A stretch of DNA of 64,000 bases from Lucifuga dentata (lineage: Eukaryota > Chordata > Actinopteri > Ophidiiformes > Bythitidae): positions 72,001 to 136,000 of the forward strand of contig VXCM01001246.1 in assembly GCA_014773175.1 (NCBI GenBank), given 5' to 3'. The translations under genes were made by a program, and so were the position numbers. The stretch's first letter is position 1. Every line of letters begins with the position of its first letter. Shown here piece by piece: positions 11,486 through 23,701 of this stretch. The notes under the pieces were generated by a model. The model had not been told where the DNA came from. It did no database searches and was given only the letters and a program-made list of their open reading frames with translations.

Positions 11486-14400
11486 GGGAGCGAACGTTTA
11501 CCTTCCTCTGCTTTATATAGCTTTGATGGATGGAAAATAAACATGTCCGCCGGAAAATGATATGTTTGGCTTTCTAATTTGGCCTCATGAAAATTTTAGG
11601 GTTTATGACGACGCGTTTGTAATCTTCAGGTTAATGGCTGTCAACACCCATAAGAAATGAAATGATTGTTCTATTTTTTTTTTTTTTTTTTTTNTTTTTT
11701 TTTTTTTTTTTTTGACTCACAGATCCACAATCAATCTGTCAATTAAGTTTGGGCTAAGGTTTGACCCGTAGATCACATGGAATCCATCTGGATTTTCCCT
11801 GTAGCCCTCCATATGATAACGCATTTACTCACACATTAATTTGAACACAGGGGATAACAATCATCATCATCATCTCTCTCTCTCTCTTAGGGTGTCTGTT
11901 TTACATAAGTGTTCAAAGCTGCTTAACAGCTTTATTACATCAGATTGAATAACTGAGTTTATGTTCTTGTTTTAGGTTTGCTGTTTTACAGCAGCATTTC
12001 AAAAGTAAAGCTCTGCCGGAACTATCGATAAAAATGCATAAGGAAAGAAAAAAAGAAGTTGGATCTGGTGATATTGTAAAAGAGCCCTATTGTAAAAGAG
12101 CTCCCCCTGGTGGGAAAAATAATGAAAGAAAAATAAAGACATGCTTATTCTTAGATGAAAAACTAAATATCAAGATTATTAAATTACAGCAACAGTATAA
12201 CAGAGAGTTAAGTCACAATTATCCATGATCCAAAATTAGACATCAGAATTTCAGATAAATTCAGTAACTAATGTCCAATTTGTTTGAGGTAATAAGGTTA
12301 TTCTATTATGTCATTATTGGGAAATATAGTATATCCACAAAGGAATAAATGAAGAGTTAATTTGACCTTGTGCACCAACAAAAGTATTTCTAGATTACTA
12401 GATACGATATGTGATTACTAGATATCATATGTGATATGATATGTATGCTGTACTTCAGAGTCCATTTAATATCTTTTGTCTTCTATGATTTTCTGTTATA
12501 GAACACAGGAGATATTAAATGGACTGTTAAGAAATTGGAGCAGGGAGATGTTACATTATCAGTTCATGTCATCAGTTTTATTCAGCAAAGTTATTCAGGT
12601 AACAGAACAGAGGATAATGATAACCCTTATTTGTTATGTTAGTCCCAACTGCAAAATGCTGTTACAAAAGTGCATCATAGGATCATCTATTGTAACTTAT
12701 ACAAGCCTTTCTTTACCAAATTTTTAATTAAATATTTATTATGTTTTTTATTTTATATGTTTATCATTGTTCTATTATTCTATTCTATTAGTGTTGTTTC
12801 CTTTTTTCAGTTTTTTTTTTCTTGTTCCTTTTAATCTAGTGCTCAGGTAAATCATGCACAGGAGAAAGACAGTTCAGGCTCCTAAAGGGAGAGAGGGAGA
12901 AGGAGTCTATGAGAAGCTTCTTGATGCCCCCATGCTGCCTTCTGAACTGTGTTCATTTCTCTTCAGGGGCTTGCAACTCTTAGCAGTCCCTGTAGGAAAT
13001 TAATAGATGCAGTTAAAACATTAATGTTTGCAAGATACAGGGGTGCAATATCAGCAGCACATTTGCAAACTATACAAGTCAATCCAAAATATAATAAATT
13101 CTGCCATTATGTTTGACTTTATGTCAGAAAGATATCAGGTCAACACTGTTGTGGTATGGTGTTGTAGGTTTTGTGGTCATAGCTTGAAGTGTTGTTGTAT
13201 TCAATTACATTACACCCTCTTGTATATCACTTTTCTAATTATAATGAGTTTATAAGTCATTAACAGAGGTCATCCACTACAATAAACAATCAAGTCTGCA
13301 GTTGTAAATGTTTATAAATTGATAGTAAATTTTTTTGGTGCAGATACTTTACAGCCCTTTTAGTCATTGAGGGTTTTCCAAATATATCAAAGAGCCAAAA
13401 AGACAAAGTGAGTTATGCTGGAGGAAGATATACATCAGTGAAAGGGATTTGGCACAACCTGGCAACCCCATTTTTTGGCTAATGGCTAATCACAAATAAA
13501 TCAGTAAATGATTTATAAATTAATAAAACCATTAACCAACTTGTTATAGTAAGGTAAGCACAAAGTGGTACTCTATCAGATGGGCAGAGTTTCATATTTA
13601 TTTCAGGGCATCTTGTTGAATTTAATTAGTGAATAGTAGACAGTAAAATTATACCTTTGCTTAACTATCTCCTACTGTCCTCTGTGACTCAGAATGGGAC
13701 ACCTACTGTGTCAGTCGTGAAGGAGACAAGACAAGCAGCTTAAAATATTTGAGGTGCATTCCAACAAGCAATAGGAAACTGTGCAGAAAGTCTTGCAGAA
13801 ACAGTTATGCATTCAGAGTGGAGTTGCAAAGCACAAGCATTTAAACCAGTTTAAAATTAAAAATCTTCATCAGTAATGTCATTCATCTATCTACTTGATG
13901 ACGAATGATATTTATATCGCAAAACATGCTGTCACTGATTATGCTCCTTTTACCTGATAATGAATGCAGAACCTGAATGCCAGTGTCCCCGCATAACACA
14001 AACAAAAGAGCCCTGTAGTTAATGGTGTGAGCTACTTCAGGACTACAAATGGACCTTTTAGTTAAAGCTTGTGCAATACATAATTGTATGCTGTCTGTGC
14101 CAAGTATAGTATATGTTATTTGTACATTTTATTTAGAAACTACTCATTAGTGGCCATGCAAAGAATTACTGTATGAGATGTTCAGAAAATTACCAGGTAA
14201 TTTGGATGACTAAGTATGAGGAATTCAGTAGTTATAAGTAGCCGAAAAGAATCCTATGTAGCTATGAATTGCTGTCATGTATGGAGTGCTTATATGTCAT
14301 ACATCTCGGACATTTAATGCACTGTGGATACTTTGATAAGTCATAATAAAATCACTCTAGATGCTTTTTTATTTATTTATTTATTTTTTTTGGTGAGAAG

Positions 14401-15094
14401 AGACTGATTAGGGTCATTGTTAGTGTGTCTTGTGGTAAATTTCAAGCTGTGACTCTTTTGATCAGTTTACTCCCTGTAAACTGTGGGCTTGCCTTTTGCA
14501 GCGCATCAATTAACAGCTAAGTGAGGAATGACTACAACATGAGAATGTAACATCTCAAAGTATTTCACTACATTCCTGTGCTGTTCTTGATTAAAAACTG
14601 CATGATTATTGGATATGTGCATAATATTACTGAGGCAAAGGTGGTTCATTTTGTTGAAAACTGAACCTGATGGCAATTCAGAAGGTTGACATCATCTTCT
14701 TGTCTTATCTAACTGAATGTCTGAAAATACACTCAGCAATAATATATGACCCTGTATAGAGTTGTTTAACAGATCAGTGATTTTTTGTGGCGCTTAAAAG
14801 CTACCAGTGGTTTAATTTACAACTAATACTGTACAAGTAATACTGTCTTATCGTCTTATTTAGGAAAAATATTATAAGTAGTATTAACACTAAAGCTGAT
14901 TTTACAAGCTGGACTGGTATAACATTTGACTGCCATTAACTTTAACCATACAGTACTTACGCCAAGTTTGTCAGCAGAGTTGTGCAGAGAAAAAGAGTTT
15001 GGCAAACATTATTTTTAAGCGTAAAGTAATCAAAGTTCAGAAGTTATGCAAGAGTCTACCACTCCACTAAAATAAATTATTTGTAATCGGACTC
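11486..15094. other. farp2-hdlbp divergent intergenic region
   Basis: AT-rich, with no recognisable exon on either strand. It holds a poly-T/N/poly-T gap (11673-11713), a (CT)n near 11876, a 20-bp tandem duplication around 12393-12445 and a long hairpin (12459-12525). The remaining ORFs are short and lack family resemblance. septin2, which lies between HDLBP and FARP2 in human, is not seen. Confidence 0.75.
12459..12525. other. 28-bp near-perfect hairpin, pre-miRNA-like
   Basis: The arms 12459-12486 and 12498-12525 pair over 28 positions with one C-C mismatch (12480/12504) and two G-T wobbles, around an 11-nt loop. The outer 15 bp (AGTCCATTTAATATC) are perfectly complementary. Size and loop match an animal microRNA precursor, but the lower stem below the 28 bp is weak. 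The mature sequence is not one I recognise. A palindromic mini-transposon is the main alternative. Confidence 0.8.
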
Positions 15095-15162
15095 TTTGGC
15101 GTGACGTAGGAGGACGTGATTGGTGGGCGGTGCTGCTATATATCCCTCAGCCTTCAATCCCA
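15095..15162 (+). promoter_or_regulatory. hdlbp: hdlbp core promoter
   Basis: Within 70 bases are a CRE-like TGACGTAG (15102-15109), an inverted CCAAT (GATTGG), a GC box (GGGCGG) and a TATA-like CTATATAT (TATATAT at 15137-15143). About 27 bases downstream is a pyrimidine run (CCTTCTC, 15163-15169) suited to be the start site. The arrangement is seen directly; activity is inferred. Confidence 0.65.
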
Positions 15163-15227
15163 CCTTCTCGCCAGTGGAATTTCATTTCAGCTTCTGCACC
15201 TTTAGGGCAGACGAGAACATAAAATAA
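15163..15227 (+). other. hdlbp: hdlbp non-coding exon 1 (start approximate)
   Basis: Begins near a CCTTCTC pyrimidine run and ends at a GTAAGT donor (15228). It contains no start codon. It is called exon 1 because it joins the TATA promoter to a good donor, and the gene's further non-coding exon lies 2 kb downstream. Confidence 0.55.
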
Positions 15228-17309
15228 GTAAGTACTTTAACACTTTCTCATGGAACGTCATTATGTTCCTATATTATATGACCTCTGAGTTTATTATAGT
15301 TTTAGACTGGTAACTATTTGTTACCGGGATAACAGTTTTAGCTTGAATGTTACATTGTGCTGTGGCCTGACTCCGTGTCATTTCTCCCCGTTCAGCTGTA
15401 TGCCTACGTGGACTTAGCGAGCTAGTAGAACAAACTGTAATGCTAGCTAACGTTAGCTCGTTAGCTAATGCTGCACTTCTACACCTTCAGCGAGCGTGCT
15501 GTCAGTTAGAGTTAACTAATTCAAATAAAACGGACATATGCTCCATCTACGTGTATGTTAAAGTAATTTAAATGTTTTTGCTTTCAATCCACTATTACCT
15601 TATTGTCATTAGCTAGCTAAGGTACAGCCTGAAGTTCTGTGTTGGTCTGTGGAGTGAGCCAAGCTAGCTGAGGAGCTACGTGTCACATTAGCACACAGCA
15701 CGGTCAAAGTTTTTAGCAAGTTTGCTAACTAGCCAGGATTTTGGAGCTAGTAATCCGTGCTACAGCAATTTTGCCATTGGTGAAGCCCCTGCTGCTAGAA
15801 CGGACATGTGCATTTTCATTTGGTGTTATGTTAACTGTCCCTGCCAGTTAAATTAATATGAATTGTTCTTGAGTAAAAATTTGACCGTTCATCGGTGCTA
15901 GCCAACATGACTGCAGCCATACTAAACTGTAATATCTTGCTGGTAACTATTAGCAAATTTGGTATCAAATTAAGCTAACACACACCAGTCAGATACACAA
16001 ATCCGTAATCTGGGTTTATCTGTATCTGTAGGTTTATAAAATTATATAGATACTTGAAAGCTTGGAGCAGAAAAACACTCCCATCACATTGAAGTAAACG
16101 CTTAGAAGAGTCCTGAAGTATTGAATGACCATGCTGATTAAATTAATTTCTTAAGATCACGAGACACCGAATGTTAAGGAATTAAATTACGATGCTTTTG
16201 ATTATTTTGAGTTTGGAGGACCGGTTTTGACACAGTTCGTGAAACTAGCATAGAAAAACAGCTAAGTCTGTGCATTGTAATCAAATCGTCTATTACACAG
16301 TAATGTCAAATAGTAGTACGTAGTCAGTCATCAGTTTGCATAATGTTGACAGAAGCGTCATTTCTATCCATGGACTGACTACTGACCCAGTGCAACTGCC
16401 CTCAAGAGGTAAAAATCTGTTTTTGTGCTTAATTAATATCAAAGAAAGCTGCACCAAGGAGGGCAACTTTGTGTTTATTTGCAGAGGTTTATAAAAGCAC
16501 AATTTACAGGGAGAATTTGTGCACCTCTATGGAAACTCTGACCCATGCCTATGAAACATTTTGGACAGACAACGAATTGTAACGTTTGAGGTCAATTTTT
16601 CAAAACTTTTTTTGTTAAGCAAAACTTTACCCATATGAAAGGATGCAGCTTTTTAATAGCTGCACCCTTAAAAAAAGAGACCTGAAGCCTTTTTGTTTCT
16701 GAAGTCATGTATGAAATGACAATGAGGTCACAAAGTGCTCTCTAATGGCTTTTGCACACAAGAAATAACCTGTTTACCTGGCTCACCCAGCACAGTTTGA
16801 TCACTTGCCTTGTCAGTGTCCTGCCTAATGACAAGGGTCTTCAACTATACCACCAACAATTTGCAAATTAGGCTCTACCTTCCCAGCAGCTGTCTGTTTC
16901 ACATTTGGTTAGGTTTCTTTTTTGGATTTGTGGTTTGACTTCACAAGTTTCCCTTGCAAATAATGGAACGACCTACTAATTTCTTTATATGCATAGCATT
17001 CATAACAGGAAACGATTTATGATGTGTAGATGGAGTTACCGGCATGATTAAAAAGGAGATACTGCTTGTAGTTTGAATATAGTTTTCTTTAGGTGCAGCG
17101 GTATTTTTCATGTCAAGGGGAAGCCCCCGAAGTATTCATATTGCTTTGGCTTTCCTGAAATTAAAAATAATATTCTTTACCTGGGTCTGTGTTTCTGAAA
17201 GCAAACAGTCATATTCAGGTTGCACTATAGAGTTATTTTTTTTTTTTTTTTNTTTTTTTTTTTTTTTTTTAATCTTCATAACCAATTTTTTCTTGTTTGT
17301 GGTCTTTAG
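15228..17309 (+). other. hdlbp: hdlbp intron 1
   Basis: The first ~500 bases are rich in GCTAGC/GTTAGC motifs, including the 14-bp palindrome AGCTAACGTTAGCT (15445-15458). A poly-T/N gap lies at 17237-17271. No coding sequence seen. Confidence 0.6.
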
Positions 17310-17381
17310 GCAAAAGCTGGCAGGCTGACGGGAACTTCCATCTTTACAGGACGGATTATCTGGTAACTGACCATTTAGCTG
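17310..17381 (+). other. hdlbp: hdlbp non-coding exon 2
   Basis: Acceptor 'gtctttag' before 17310 and donor GTAAGT at 17382. The 72-nt exon has no ATG and is read as 5' UTR. Confidence 0.55.
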
Positions 17382-19894
17382 GTAAGTTGAGTCTATGAGC
17401 TACAAATATTGGATTGGACTGAAAGTTAAATTATTATAAATGACTAATACTCAATATGAAAATATTAGAAGTACGAATATTGCTAATATTAAACTTGTGT
17501 TAAGAGAGGAAAAGTAAGGGTTAAATTTACATCATTTGCAGTCTGTATAATATTCATGTACATAAATGCTATATTATACAACAGTGGTAGTTTTGTGTGT
17601 CTGCTCACAATATGACACTACAGTATATCTGTAATTAGCCAGTATCGGCAGATAATATCGGTTTCATTGACGTATTTTATATCAGTCAGTAAGTAAGTAA
17701 AACACTGACACTTTCTCTGGCCCTGTAGAGAAGAAGCATAATCCAATTAATGTTATAAAGTATTTTTATATTCAAGGCTATGGTTAAGGCCAGTTTATTA
17801 AAACTTTCATTTACACTTTCCCATCCAGTAAATGAGATAAAGTAAACCTGTAACCTGTTTTGGTTTGCTTTGGAGGGGCTTTGATTCCCCATCGCGAACA
17901 GTTGTTATTGTGTAATATGTCATGCAGTGTTTCTTATTACCACAAAAATTCCCACACAGTGGGAAGAACAAAGCACAAAAGTAACCCTTAACAGTTAACA
18001 GCAAAGTGGCTTATATTATGATTTAAAAAAAACAAAACAAAACAACAACAACAAAAAAAAAAAATGCTATGCAAGAGACATTTTTTTTGCATTATATCAC
18101 CTCCTGGAAAAGCTCTGCAGTGGCACAAGGAGAAAACCTGAGAGTGAGAACAAAGTGTACCCTCGCAACAACAGCAGGAGCTGGACCATTCTGGATTTGG
18201 TCAGCAGTTGTGCACCGTTAGATAAAATCAGTCGTCCTGTTTCAGACGCTCGTTTGTACCTGTAAGCGGAGAGAATTCTCAGGGCCGAAATTCTGAAAAG
18301 GGTTTGCAAACTGTAATGGCTAATGCTCAGAACAGCCTCAAGTTTATGAAGCCTACATGGAAGAGGCCACTGAAAGGGTGTTGTGAAAAAGTGTGCAGCA
18401 GGAAACAGCCCCCCTGCACCACCTCCCAAGTCGAACCTTGTAGCAAATTTCATTCAACTGCCTGTACTGTGGACAAAACTGTAAATGTCAACCAGTTTTC
18501 ATGACATCTGAGAGGCACCGCCATACACTTTCAGACGGGACTGCAGGCACACTTTGAATGTCTCTGTAAAACATTTCACATTCCTTTGCTGTTTTCCACA
18601 GTTGGAATTTGAAGTCAGCCTGCCAGTCGGAGAAGACGGCTCAGACTCCTGATGAGACATACAGCACTTTAGACTTTCATCGTCGATTAAGTGGAATCGA
18701 GCCGTAGTCCGAACACTCAAGACGTTTATCTCCCTCTTTTGTCATCAACACCTCCAGCCTTTATGAAAGGCAAATAGATAATTGCTTTCAAATTTGACAC
18801 GCACGATTCAGAAAAATGTTTAGGGACGCAGCGGAGACAGCGAGTCTGTCTGCAATTCAGACATTAAACTAGCTTCAGGGTTTCTCCATCGCAGATGTCA
18901 TAGATGAGAGCTTTTAGCTTTATTGTTGAAGAAAAGAATTATTCATGTTCGCGCGATTACAGACTGGGCTTTCATGAATTTGCTGTTGGAGTGGATTTTT
19001 TTTTTTTTTTTTTTTNTTTTTTTTTTTTTTTTTTGCTTTAATCCCATCCAGCAAGGTCATGGCAAGAGGTTAGTAAGGGAAAATCCTCTTAACCTCAGAG
19101 TCCGCTCACCTAGCTGCAGCACATAGAATATCGCTGGACAAAGAGAGTTGGACAGAAGAGAAGCTGCTATCTTCTGGAAAGTCCAAATGTGCTCTTGGCC
19201 CTTCCATAGCAGTGTTTTCTTTGTGACTAAAGCACAATCTCTTTACTCGCCACATGTGTTCAAAAAGTGCTGACATGGTAACAAGAACTGAGATTGAGAG
19301 ATAATATCTTCTTCTGATTAGATTAGTAATAGTGACAGTTCCAAAGTCCATCCATGATAAGCTTGTTTATCATGCTAAACACGTGTACTTAACATTAAAG
19401 GGGTAATTCATTTTTTTCTCCAGCACCTACTTGCTATGATGGCAACTGATTGTATTAAAAAAAATAATTTTTTCATGTATGCATAGAATCCTTTGTACTT
19501 GCAGGTCACACAGTCCTGCTGTGCAACACACGCATGCGTGCACGCACAAAATACAAATAAAGCACACTGGTGTTGCTATTGACTTACAAGAACAGATCAA
19601 AAGTACATACTGGTGTTAAAATATGCAGTGAATTATAAGATGTGTTACATCTTAATGTTTTTTTTTTTTTTTTTTTNTTTTTTTTTTTTTTTTTTTTAAA
19701 AACAAAACTCCCCCCCTTCTTTCTACAATAATGTAGCAGGCCAAAATGGGAGAATTGAAGAAAAAAAATATAAAACCAAACTGTACTCTGGCTCAAACTG
19801 AGTGTGCAAAATCTTGTTTTTTTTTCCACATTGTGTGCTATTTCTCTTGGTGACAGCAGCAAACTTTTAAAAATTGTGTAAATGTTCCTTTCAG
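17382..19894 (+). other. hdlbp: hdlbp intron 2 (5' UTR intron)
   Basis: Contains two poly-T/N/poly-T gaps (around 19016 and 19677) and an A-rich run (18025-18064). ORFs at 18097-18720 have no recognisable product. No exon called. Confidence 0.6.
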
Positions 19895-20009
19895 TGGCAC
19901 ACTCGGACTCTGTGTTAACGTGGGATTTTGACCATGAGCTCAGTTGCTGTACTTACGCAGGAAAGCTTCAATGAGCACCGCAGTGGGCTCTTGCCAGAGC
20001 AAAGTGGTG
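19895..20009 (+). CDS. hdlbp: hdlbp exon with start codon (coding exon 1; CDS from 19934)
   Basis: Acceptor 'cctttcag' at 19894. After 39 nt of 5' UTR, ATG at 19934 opens MSSVAVLTQESFNEHRSG. Donor GTGAGT at 20010; ends in phase 1. Confidence 0.93.
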
Positions 20010-23000
20010 GTGAGTGTTTGACGTCGTGATGAGATTAACTGAACTTTATGGATACTTGTAAAAGCAAATCCTGTGAGTGGACTTGGTTCTATCTTTTTTT
20101 TTTTTTTTTTTTTCTGTGTGTACAGCTGCTGTGGCAGGACCCAGTGCTGTAGAGGAGGAAGATGCCCTTCCTACCTACAAGGAAGCCTTCCCACCTCTGC
20201 CGGAGAAGGCAGCTTCGCCTGAGGGGACCCAGGAAACCACCAACTCCTGGACAAATAAGATTCGCCCTCTCAAGTCTTCTATCATCACCCAGGTACAACA
20301 TTTTAAAGCACATATGTCAAACTCAAGGCCAGTGGGCCACATCCGGCCTGCGGTACAATTATATCTGGCCCACAAGATAATATCTAATTTCTATAATAAG
20401 TGACCCGCCGGGTATATAGTGCACACATTACAGATAATACAAATCCCAGAATGCACTGCAACAGCCTGCATGTCAGTCAACACCTGCAAGCCAGCTCCCT
20501 TCCTCTACTGTCACTCATCAGAGGTCCATGCCCGTCCAGTCACTTTTAATGAACTTTAAGCTACCCCACGGAAAAAATGGCCGAAGGAAAGGTGGATCTG
20601 AAAACAGGCTTTCAGCACAGGTGGAGTTAGAGAAGCTGTTAGAGATAAACCTGTTTGCCTTGTTTGCAGAGCTGATGTGGCCATAATTAAAGAGCATAAC
20701 ATAAGAAGGCATGATCACATTTAAAATATCATTCTCATTTTGCTTGTTGGTGTTGTTAATGAAAACAAAGAGGGATTTTTAGATTTCCCTTGAGAAAAAG
20801 TACAGTCTTCTGGCTGTTTTTGATGCCTGTGACAAAACTTTTTCATAGGAAATGAGCCAGCTGCTGATAGAGAGGAAGACATAAAAAATGAATGATGCTG
20901 ATGTGTAATTTATTTTGAATTTGATCTCTCATTTGTTTTTTCCATACCTCTGGTTTGTTCTGAAATCGATAAGATGTCTTGTGAGCAGCGGTTAAAGTAA
21001 AGTTCATATTAGTGTATGAATAATTTGTCATAACCTCAGATGAAAACGGGGCCAATTTAAGTCTGTTTTCAATAAAGGTTGACCCTGTTTGGCCTGGACT
21101 TGGACCCCATGTTTAATTTTGGCTCCCTCTGTGATTGAGTTTGACACCCCTGTTTTAAAGGGTTACTACTTCAGTCCTTTGAGAATGTTCTCAACATCTT
21201 AGTTCAGTGAATACATAATAAACCCTTGCCTGGATGTTAGATATGATTATTTGCATGAAACAATCATGTATTATTTTGGTCTAATTGATATTTTCTACAT
21301 GAACTAGGTTTTCCATGTGCCGCTAGAGGAGCGCAAGTACAAGGACATCAACCAGTTTGGGGAAGGAGACCAAGCAAAGGTGTGCGTGGACATCATGCAT
21401 AAGACTGGAGCCCACCTGGAACTCTCTCTGGCTAAAGATCAGGGTCTGTCCATCATGGTTTCTGGAAAGTTGGATGCTGTGATGAAGGCCCGCAAGGAGA
21501 TTGTGTCCCGACTGCAGACTCAGGTCAGGAGTTTCTCAATGATGAATGTGCAGCACAGCATGAATGTTGATAGCGCTAACTGTACAGTTTAATGTCGACA
21601 GGCTTCAGCTACTGTCGGCATCCCCAAGGAGCACCATCGTTTTGTCATTGGCAAAAATGGGGAGAAGCTTCAGGAGCTTGAGCTCAAGACTGCCACCAAA
21701 ATTCAGATCCCACGGCCTGACGACCCCAGCAACCAGATTAAGATCTCTGGCACCAAGGAGGGCTTGGAGAAGGCAAAGCATGAGATCCTGTTGATCTCAG
21801 CTGAGCAGGTAATGCAGATCCTGAGTTGACCTGCCCTCATGAAACGGCCATACTAAACACAGTGAAGCCTGTGATCCCTCACCACAGCTGCTCCTTTGAT
21901 AATGAATGAAACGGTGCTTTTTTTGATCTATGGAACCTCCAGACCTCAATATAGTAAAGCCCAAGAGGCTGTAAATAATATGGATGAAATGTGAGCATTA
22001 TGGCTTGTTAGTCTGCTTTGTGGTGATGTGACCACGATGGATGAACAGTATCATTATTGTAACTAGATACATTAGAGTGCATACATTAAAATATGCAAGT
22101 GTTGAAATATGAACGTTTTGCTGAATCAAGTAAAATTTAGTTTATTGAATATTAAATTCACCTAAAATATGATTAATTGCTGCATGGTTCAAAGCTTGCT
22201 TAGTCAAACTTGCTAAGGAGTTGTGATGGAGCCTGATACAGTTCCCCCCCCCCCCNCCCCCACCTCATAACTTTTAAGGACAAGCGTGCTGTTGAGAGGG
22301 TGAACATTGACAAGGTGTACCACCCATTCATCACCGGTGCCTACAGCAAGCTTGTAGGAGAGATGATACAGGAAACTGGTGCCCGCATTAATGTCCCCCC
22401 TCCAAGTGTGAACAAGACGGAGATTGTCATCACTGGGGAAAAGGAGCAGGTGGCCCTTGCTGTGGCTATGATCAAGAAGATTTATGAAGACAAGGTACGG
22501 CAGAAGTTGGCATCAGTACAAATTATGAGTCTCTACTTTTCTTGGGCGATGTCTGAGCTAATTACTCTTGGGGAATTCAGATTGATGCTAAAGAAACAGG
22601 AAATCGGCAGCATTTCAGCGTTTTTGTTTTTAGACTCTGTCAGGATGGTCAATTAAGACAAGTACCATATATGCACAAGTATGAGCCAATCTTGTATATA
22701 AGAGCCGACTCCCCAGATTTTGACCAGCAAATTTAGCTGTTTAAAGAAAACCCATATATAAGCCGATCCCCTGATGTTGTTCCATCAATTTATCTGTTTA
22801 GCAAATTGCCTATTTTTCTGGGTATTGTCATAGTATTCCTGTGATTTTCTGAAAATAATCCACGTACGGGTAAACATGATATTTATTTCAGCAGCTGGTT
22901 ACCATAACTGACATTAGCTGATATTAACTTTTCTGGACTCGTCTTCCTTGTCTGAATCGGCTAACATTCATTCCAGTCCTGCTCTGTGTCACGTGTGTTG

Positions 23001-23615
23001 AAACCAGCCTCATACGATGCTCTTTTCCTCTTCTGAGTCCTTGTTGTTTCCATTCTGTGTTGTATCTTATCTCAACCTTCTTGCTAATAAAACACAAAAC
23101 GTGATGTTGAACGAGACTACCAAACCACAGTACCATACCGGTATATGAAACAGCACTTTTATAAGGTTGTCACTGATTGGCTCATTCTTTTGTCTTTGAC
23201 CAGTCACAACAGCGCTTACTGGCTGCTGCATATGGCCGCCGCAAAAGGTGCTGGATAAGATGTTTTGTCAGGAAATATCTCATTCTAAGGTATACATAAA
23301 CTGTTTTCCATGGGTAGTGGTAATGGGTAGCATTTCCACCCCTGGAAATTTCCTTTTCTGGGATCAAATTTGAATTTCTCATTTCTTGTGTATAAGCCGA
23401 CATCCCCCCCCCCCCCNCCCCCCCCCTCCCAATTTGCTTTGTGAAATTGGTCATAAAAACTTGGTTTATACTTAAGTATATATGGTATATTTTTCTTAGA
23501 AAAATCCATTTGATTTGAATGCTGCGTGTTGCATTTATTGTTAAAACTTGTATTTGTATTGTATTTATTGTTTAAACATGATGATGCTGTCTTGGCCAGG
23601 TCTCTATTCAAAAAG

Positions 23616-23660
<45 letters not shown>

Positions 23661-23661
23661 N

Positions 23662-23701
<40 letters not shown>

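Noticed and set aside
12868..12951. Inverted repeat ACAGTTCAG ... CTGAACTGT
   Set aside because: Only 9 bp pair and the intervening 65 bases do not continue the stem.
18097..18720. Overlapping ORFs on both strands in the hdlbp 5' UTR intron
   Set aside because: No domain or conserved motif, and both strands are equally open; read as chance.
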